Shown here: positions 63,337 through 64,000 of the stretch, piece after piece
Layout: each line of letters starts with the position of its first letter
Position numbering within the stretch: the stretch's first letter is position 1
DNA from: Fasciola hepatica
Lineage: Eukaryota; Platyhelminthes; Trematoda; Plagiorchiida; Fasciolidae
NCBI GenBank assembly: GCA_948099385.1
Contig: CANUEZ040000168.1
Span: forward strand, 8,590,001-8,654,000
DNA length: 64,000 nt
Reading direction: 5' to 3'
The notes under the pieces: generated by a model
Databases searched by the model: none
Told to the model about the DNA's origin: nothing
The model's input: only the letters and a program-made list of their open reading frames with translations
Program-made: the position numbers and the translations under genes

Positions 63337-64000
63337 ACTAGTCGGTGTTGGCTCGACGACTATCTAGAGTGCAAACAGACCATAATTGTTCCTTTGTTTG
63401 AAGCCAGTTCCAAGGCAGCGGCCGTTGCCTATCGTCCTGTATTCTTAACATCCGCCACTAGCAAGACGCCGGGATGTCTAGTTGTCTTCCGTCTCAGTAA
63501 GCACTTTGCTCGCAACAGCATGAATTTTTGAGGAAGCGTTCGTGTATATCCAACCTCGCGCTTGCCCACAAAAACTGACCGGAAGCGAAGGCCGCAGATC
63601 ACCCCACGGACGCAATCTTTGTTGACTTCGGCAAAGCATTCGACAAGGTACCGCATGGACAACTGTTGCAGAAAATCGGATCCCTTGGTGCTGATTCTCC
63701 ATCAGTCCACTGGACTTGAGATTTTTCGAACGAAAGAACGTTTTCCGTGAGAGTCGCGTAATCGTCATTGCGTCCCCTCAGTGCCTATAGTAGAGTACCA
63801 CGGGGATCGGTTTTGGGGCCACTACTTTATTTGGTGTATATAAACAACCTGCCATCCGTTTTCCAACCACCTTGTCACATTTACGCGAATCGCCTTAAAA
63901 TATAGAGAACTACCCGGTCAGATGCTGATCGCCAGATTTTGCAGGACGATTTGTGCTGTTTGCTTCCCATGTACTCCCGCAACTGGAGCACGATGGACCT
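63337..64000 (+). pseudogene. CR1-like LINE reverse transcriptase, 3' piece, continues past the right edge
   Basis: The first frame (63337-63531) has LECKQTIIVPLFEASSK, then YRPVFLTSATSKT, the WK-A-V-PIFK-G / NYRPVSLTS block. After a shift, DAIFVDFGKAFDKVPHGQLL (about 63610) is motif A. Then PRGSVLGPLLYLVYINNLPS (about 63800) is motif B and HIYANRLKI, where FADD-K- is expected, is a damaged motif C. RSDADRQILQDDL follows. At least two stops and one shift. Together with 59415-59662 it is one LINE interrupted by RTE copy A. Confidence 0.8.

Overview
The window is nuclear DNA from a repeat-rich animal. A parasitic flatworm, probably a digenean fluke, is the best guess. It is AT-rich and intron-containing. 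It holds an R2 retrotransposon in 28S rDNA, RTE and CR1-like LINEs, Penelope-like elements (PLEs), tRNA-derived SINEs and several hammerhead-ribozyme-like motifs. No bacterial operon structure is present. The species cannot be named from the sequence.

Left edge to about 7.3 kb (minus strand): an R2-type site-specific retrotransposon sits at its canonical target in 28S rDNA. The upstream 28S sequence starts at 6419 and reads away from the element. The 5' UTR is about 300 bp. It is followed by a very long repeat-built N-terminal region with 71-, 29- and 36-residue repeats and a 1,974-bp higher-order duplication. Then come a CCHH zinc finger, a Myb-like domain and the start of the reverse transcriptase, which runs off the left edge. 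One missing base near 2024 breaks the reading frame. The 28S fragment is partial, so this is either an orphan rDNA piece or an assembly edge.

7.3-46 kb: mostly non-coding DNA carrying decayed mobile elements. These include two SINE families (A with a terminal hairpin, B with a tRNA-like head), a Penelope-like element with reverse transcriptase and GIY-YIG domains (17.0-18.5 kb), and a second PLE endonuclease fragment (34.9-35.2 kb). There are also CR1-like and Ty3/gypsy pol remnants, a DDE transposase relic, and hammerhead cores at 24.3, 28.7, 34.5 and 39.4 kb. Two unclassified repeat pairs and possible LTR or promoter pieces complete the region. No host exon was recognised with confidence here.

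46.5 kb to the right edge: the one clear host gene is the medium (mu) subunit of the AP-1 clathrin adaptor, on the minus strand. Its last three exons are at 57251-57322, 50457-50744 and 47150-47248. They are joined in phase 0 with GT-AG introns and end at a stop codon. The upstream exons were not found and probably lie beyond the window. The introns and upstream sequence are filled with three minus-strand RTE copies, SINE-A copies and microsatellites. At the right edge a 3.7-kb RTE copy is inserted in a plus-strand CR1-like reverse transcriptase gene. A 10-bp target-site duplication keeps the host LINE reading frame in phase on both sides.
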